Of a stretch of DNA of 64,000 bases, positions 59,191 to 64,000 are shown piece after piece. Position numbers and translations under genes: made by a program. The notes under the pieces are model-generated. The model did not search any database. It saw nothing but the letters and a program-made list of their open reading frames with translations, and was not told the origin of the DNA. The DNA comes from Kluyveromyces lactis (Eukaryota; Ascomycota; Saccharomycetes; Saccharomycetales; Saccharomycetaceae). Every line of letters begins with the position of its first letter. Position 1 is the first letter of the stretch. The stretch lies in assembly GCF_000002515.2 (NCBI RefSeq), contig NC_006041.1, positions 62,001-126,000 on the forward strand, given 5' to 3'.

Positions 59191-60633
59191 TTACATCATT
59201 TCTGAGAAACCTGATACCAAGTTCTTCGTGAAACCACCTTCTTTAGCAGCTACTTCGTAGTAACCATAAATTGTTGTGGTTGCCATCAAAATGGAAGTAC
59301 CTGAACCTAATGTTCCTAGGAGATCCGATCCCACCGATAGGGCACCAATGACAGCACCACCGAAAGCGGCGGCAGTTGGAATAATTTTCTTCAATTCCTT
59401 GTAGACGTTAGTTTCTCTTTTGCCGTTGATGGTCAATCCTTGGTCCTTGAATTGTTTAGCAACATCGCGAGGAGAAGTTCCTGAGATCTCAATCCAGGTC
59501 TTAGAGAACAATGCACATGCTCCTAACACGAAGCCAACGTAGACAACTGTCTTGATTGGGTCCAATAAGGCATCAGTGACGGAGAATGGTGGTTGAATGT
59601 AGTATGACAAACCCGACAAAGCCACTTGTTGCCCAGCTGGAGCGCCAGCTCTTGTGCCCCATACACCTAACAACTTGACTAATGGATTTGTGGAAAATCT
59701 TTGGTACAAGATTTGAGAGATCAAAAAGATGTTTGAAGTTAAAGCAGACTGTAACATGATTGGAGTATTCGATGTGTAAAATAACTTGATTGGGTAACTG
59801 CCGTATTGTCCTCTAGTTCTGGTAGACTTAATTGGCAATTCGTAACGGAAACCTTGTAAGTACAAGACAGATAAGAAGACACCAATAGTTGAGAATACTT
59901 GGAACATATTTGGTAAGTTTTCCCTGTAGAAGGCCTCGACCAATGCTCTCTTCTTATCCTTTCTAATGGCTAGCAAATGGAACAATGCGATGACAGCACC
60001 TTCAAATTCTTGACCACGCCCAACGTTGACAGTAGTTGGAGCAAATGCCTTCCAAGTGATCTGTTCAGCGATGTTGGTTGCTGTGAACAAAGAGATACCA
60101 GAACCCAAACCGTAACCCTTGGACAAAAGCTCATCTAGCAACAACACAGTAAAAGAGGCAAAAATCAACTGGAAGATCAACAACAAAGAGATAGCTAGAC
60201 CCAAATCAGATGGCTTACCATAGTTACCAGTCAATACAACAACAATGGCTTGACCAAAGGTTAATAAGATAGCAAACACCTTTTGAGCAATTTGATATAA
60301 TTCTCTGTCTTGCTTGTTTTCCATGTTCACCTGTAACAATTGAGTACCTTGCAAGAATTGGAATATCATGGACGAAGTAATGATTGGAGAGACACCCAAT
60401 TCCATCAACGTACCACGATTAGAAGCCAACATGGCTCTTAACCAATACAATGGATCACTGGTTTCACTGGATACAATACCATATAATGGAATTTGACCCA
60501 ACACCAAAAATACCAATAAAGAAACACCTGTCCAAATCAACTTTTGTTTGTAAGGAACAGGTCTTTCTGGGGCAATAACCTCAGGCAAGTACGCCTCAAA
60601 TGGCTTGAACAAATCCAAAACACGACCGCTCAT
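59191..60633 (-). CDS. SEC61: Sec61, main subunit of the ER protein translocon
   Basis: The protein has 480 residues, equal to S. cerevisiae Sec61. It starts [20 protein letters not shown] and has ten transmembrane segments. The plug region follows TM1 ([10 protein letters not shown]). The lateral-gate signatures are present ([16 protein letters not shown] in TM2, and GSGISLF). The large cytosolic loops 6 and 8 with basic residues ([12 protein letters not shown] and [12 protein letters not shown]) bind the ribosome and Sec63. It forms the heterotrimer with Sbh1 and Sss1 and serves co- and post-translational import. The closeness to Sec61 rather than the paralogue Ssh1 is based on the N-terminus and overall match recalled from memory. 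Confidence 0.97.
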
Positions 60634-61072
60634 TGTTCCTACGTTTCCTTAACTCAAAAAAAATCGGTATGTGATCTGTTTTATTCCTCCCACAACCTAC
60701 TCTATAATACAATCAAATAGAGTGGAAACTCTTTATAGCAGCAATTCTATTGATCTTCAAAAGTAAAAGTATTTGTAAAGCACAATTGACTTAATACAAA
60801 CAATGACTTCTTGTAAGAGTCTGTTAATCTTATAAGTTGAAAGGTAGCTTTGTTCTGTTTAGCGTTTTGAAGTCTTTCTTTTGGACTGAACTGAACACGT
60901 ACTGAAGAAAAGGTGAAATTATCTGGCAATAAAAAATGGGCAAAATAAGAAACTCGTATCAAATGATTCAATAAGGACAATGGTTCCACTTGACTCAAAG
61001 TCAGATATTCCAGTACCATACGTCCTATCTATGTTCGTGTATACATTAAATTATGAAGGGAATTGGTAGTAT
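60634..61072. other. SEC61 promoter / MCH1 3' region
   Basis: The 439-bp spacer includes a 90-codon minus-strand ORF (60747-61019) with no recognisable similarity. It is most likely a chance frame inside the SEC61 promoter. Confidence 0.45.
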
Positions 61073-62512
61073 TTAGGCACTTCTAAGTCTTTTAGATTTT
61101 ACCGTCGCTATTATAGTAATTGTGAGAGCCACTACTAGTGCAATAGTGGAGGCGGTAAATGCAGGCACAATGCAGTTGGGAGAAGAAGTGACAGGGTCGG
61201 CTGTGGCGGCTGGAATGACCGATTTGCAATTGGAATCGTGTACTTGAGCATACATGACGCCAAAAAATGAAGATCCAAATGCAGGTCCCAACATGAACGT
61301 ACCGTAAGCGGTACCAAAGACCTCATCTCCCCAGAGATTAAGAGTTAATGCTGGGAATATGGTGAAAAGCCCACCGTATGTGAAACCCGAGATTGCACTT
61401 GCAATTGCGATGTAAGATATGTTCACCACGTTCATCGCATGAATAATGATTACCTGAGCAAGGATTGCAGATAAGAGCATCAATATAATGAGAGGAATCC
61501 TTGGCCAGTTCCATTTGGTGAACAGATCAATAAATAAACCAGACAATAGTCGTGAACTTGTAGAGAAAAGGGCAAACTGCGTCAAAACGTTGAAAGAGGA
61601 TCCAGGCCCAAGTATCAAGCTTGTCAGGTTTACCATGTTTGTGTTGAACATTTCCATGACCCCCATACTGAGGAGCATTACTATCAGGAATGCGTATGCA
61701 ATATAATCTTGGAAAAAGTTTCTGATCCTCTTATAAAACTCGCCTTTATTTCCACTAGCAAGTAATAGCGTGGTTTCATCTTCAAGTACAATAGCATCCG
61801 CTCTTGCTGATGCATGCGATGCTGATGGAGATTGAGAACCACGAAGCTTAATGATAGAAATCGTACTAGTGGAAATCCATGTCAACAAAAATACAAACGT
61901 GTAGAAGACAGCGAACGATTTAAAGACAACAGCAAGATCTAGGTAACCGTCCTCTTTAGAATGGAACCATGGTAATTTAATTACCTGCAACCCAATTACG
62001 GAGGATAATCCAAAACATGTCGTGGGGAAACTGATTGACAATAGTTTTGTATCGGGGTACAGCTTTGCACAAGTAATTAAAGCGCAAAAGTACAGCGAAC
62101 TGGTAGCGATTCCAACAATTGCAAATGCCACTACGGAGAGGGCAAAACATGGATCGGATCCCAACTGGAAAACACAAGATAGGTATAAATAGCTGGGAAC
62201 GAAACCAATGAAGGAAAGCCAACTTAATATCACAGGGCCGTGAGAATCGGATAATATACCTAATAATGGAGGAGTCAAATAAGCTCCTAAATTCCCTGCA
62301 GCATAAAGTAAATTAACGTCAAGTGAAGAGTATCCTAACCTTAATTCCCACGGTACTGCATATACCGAAATCATAGAAAAAAGCCCAGCAGAAATGGATG
62401 AGAATAAAGATATAATGAATGTTGAATTATGAATGGTGGACCATTCGAATGAATTTGAAAGCCATGTTCGAATATGATAGGTGAGCCAATGCTCGATATT
62501 TGATAATCTCAT
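61073..62512 (-). CDS. MCH1: Mch1-type monocarboxylate-permease-like MFS transporter
   Basis: The protein has 479 residues (486 in S. cerevisiae). It has twelve predicted membrane segments in two halves separated by a hydrophilic loop near residues 225-265 (including [17 protein letters not shown]). The first half carries a nodulin-like start: [20 protein letters not shown] and a GP-containing helix after it. Although related to monocarboxylate permeases, S. cerevisiae Mch1 does not appear to move monocarboxylates and its substrate is unknown. MCH1 followed by PBP4, both on the same strand, is the S. cerevisiae order YDL054C-YDL053C. The final exact substrate cannot be given. Confidence 0.88.
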
Positions 62513-62801
62513 ATGAACGGAATTTTTCTAGCCCTGACGCCCTTGCTTGTGTTTTTTGGCATGCAAAGATGGGTTACCAGGTGGATTCCGAGACCTTTTC
62601 ATTATCAAGTAGATCAAAAATTACGTGTATTACATCGTCCTATAAGTGTTCTAGCTTTCTTTTTTAACTTTTTGAAATTTTGGTAGAGAAAACCGTCATT
62701 ACCAGTAAAAGTTGTGAATGAAGTGTGTTTTTATATACATATACACTGTAAGGACGTTCACATGTAGATGAGGGAAGGAGCTTTTTACTGCCATGCAAAA
62801 T

Positions 62802-63227
62802 TTATCTTAGAACGCGCTCAAGTTCGGACAAACACCCATATTTTTTTGATTTCCATGTTTTCGACTGAGAAGTATTCCAATCTGTAGAATCATCCGTAGT
62901 CAGGGTCACAGATGACCTAGAGTACTGTTCGAATTGTGATATCAGGAACTGTTTCACTTCATCGTGGTTGAACGGTGGTTTAGAATGAACATATGATGCT
63001 TGGTTCGTTTGGGAATTCTGCCCATTGCTGTTGTTATTTTTTTTCTTGTTACTGCGTGAGTCCTGCGAAGAGATACTACTTCTACTGGTATTTTCACTTG
63101 TTACTGGAGTAGGAATGGCTGAAGCAGAAGTGGGAGAAGCGGTCGTATATGCCATACTTTTTTTTTTCAACGCAGAGCTTTCACTTCCCCAAGCACCAAG
63201 TTTCTTACTTTGCCAAGCATTAGCCAT
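62802..63227 (-). CDS. PBP4: Pbp4, Pbp1-binding protein
   Basis: The protein has 141 residues (185 in S. cerevisiae). The N-terminus is MANAWQSKKLGAWGSESSAL, followed by a Ser/Thr/Asn-rich disordered middle with a Lys/Asn run, then a small conserved C-terminal helix (HDEVKQFLISQFEQY) and the KYGCLSELERVL end. It binds Pbp1, the ataxin-2 homologue, and is found in stress granules. It is on the same strand as and upstream of MCH1, as in S. cerevisiae. The shorter length comes from the low-complexity middle. Confidence 0.82.
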   Translation of the reverse strand: MANAWQSKKLGAWGSESSALKKKSMAYTTASPTSASAIPTPVTSENTSRSSISSQDSRSNKKKNNNSNGQNSQTNQASYVHSKPPFNHDEVKQFLISQFEQYSRSSVTLTTDDSTDWNTSQSKTWKSKKYGCLSELERVLR

Positions 63228-64000
63228 TGTTAAGCAGTGTATAGGAAAACCGGATGGATAATTCTATTTATTCCCAACGGAAAAGTACGTTACCAGACGG
63301 CGAAAGAGAGATCCTATGGAAATACAATCGTGTACACAAGGAACGATTTGATGGAGCTTACTTCCGCTCTACCTTGACGATTGTTACAACTGATCAAAGG
63401 AATATGCCGAAATCGCTTCTTCATGTTAGATTTTCTTATTGCAGTAGACCAGAACACGTGACCCGAATTTTTGGACGGATCTCAGTTACTTTTCACGAGA
63501 TATCCGGGTAATATCACGGTATTTAAATCTACTTGTCAAACACCCATCAACCACACATACATAAATTCTCCCGGTCGCCCCTCTGGTTCCCCCCCACTAC
63601 CGATACAGCACTGGCAGAAATTGGAAAACCAAAGACGAAAACATGTTCCCGGAGCTCCAATGAACCCACACATCACGATATATGACCCCAGATTCATTTA
63701 ATTTGAAGATCAATAAAACCTTTTTTTTTATTTTCCCTCTCAGTGTTATGAGCAAAATCACCTTAAATCGCTACAGAAAACACATAATCAAATAGTACTT
63801 GCAAATCATGTTCTGTTTCAAGTGACTAGGAAATGCCTTAGCACACTACGTGCCATACTGCGTCCATAGCGAGCTTTTCTCATTCTGTTTTTCTTTTGTT
63901 TCCTTCGCGCCAGAAATGGTGCGGTTCTTGCGATTTTTCAAAGCTAGAAGAAATTCAGAGACCAGATAATCGATATCAGACAGAGTAATGAACTGGCTTC
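63228..64000. other. Region upstream of PBP4 to the window edge
   Basis: The 773 bases hold an E-box CACGTGAC at 63455 and small plus-strand chance ORFs (78-85 codons). None is recognisable. A further gene may start beyond the right edge, but nothing visible shows it. Confidence 0.45.
63455..63462 (-). promoter_or_regulatory. Cbf1-type E-box upstream of PBP4
   Basis: CACGTGAC reads GTCACGTG on the minus strand, a perfect RTCACRTG match, about 230 bp before the PBP4 ATG. No centromere core adjoins it. Confidence 0.4.

Noticed and set aside
63254-63701. 85- and 76-codon ORFs near the right edge
   Set aside because: Overlapping frames with no recognised sequence, lying in the PBP4 promoter.

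Overview
This window is budding-yeast nuclear DNA from the family Saccharomycetaceae. The genes are compact and almost all intronless, the one tRNA gene carries a short intron, and nearly every protein can be matched to a Saccharomyces cerevisiae gene recalled from memory. Runs of genes that lie on two different S. cerevisiae chromosomes are interleaved here on one: VPS13/UBI4/GRC3/RIX7/IRC19/YLL032C (chr XII) with ECM29/WSC/RIM101 (chr VIII), then BEM2/OXA1/PET122/YER152C/UBP3 (chr V) with SHU2/SED1/RAD55 (chr IV). That pattern suggests a lineage that did not undergo the whole-genome duplication, such as the Zygosaccharomyces/Torulaspora group. A post-duplication species with different gene losses is not excluded, and I cannot name the species.

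Layout. 1-20 kb: VPS13 (minus strand, cut by the window edge), ECM29, a five-unit polyubiquitin gene, a WSC-family wall-stress sensor and the zinc-finger regulator RIM101. 20-28 kb: two ribosome-biogenesis genes in tail-to-tail contact (GRC3, RIX7), then IRC19 and a KH-domain gene (YLL032C). 28-30 kb: a 2.2 kb gene-free stretch where two synteny blocks join. 30-45 kb: BEM2, the mitochondrial pair OXA1/PET122 on a shared divergent promoter, a YER152C-type aminotransferase, SHU2 and UBP3. 45-55 kb: a 2.5 kb gene-free upstream region, a large FLO11-type adhesin gene (1878 aa), and a small SED1/SPI1-type wall protein. 56-64 kb: RAD55, a mitochondrial ribosomal protein (RSM26-type), tRNA-Lys(UUU), SEC61, MCH1 and PBP4.

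Shared themes: proteasome and ubiquitin (ECM29, UBI4, UBP3), cell wall and surface (WSC sensor, adhesin, SED1, BEM2), homologous recombination (SHU2, RAD55, with IRC19 by mutant phenotype) and mitochondrial gene expression (OXA1, PET122, RSM26). The most notable region is the adhesin gene. It sits inside otherwise conserved synteny, carries two tandem Flo11 domains that share a 452-bp block with no mismatches, and has a long Ser/Thr/Glu repeat array. Other observations: Rpn4-like AGTGGCAAA sites upstream of both ECM29 and UBI4, mosaic ubiquitin units, and a 38-codon upstream ORF whose stop overlaps the PET122 start codon. I saw no transposon, LTR or other virus-like element and no convincing centromere.
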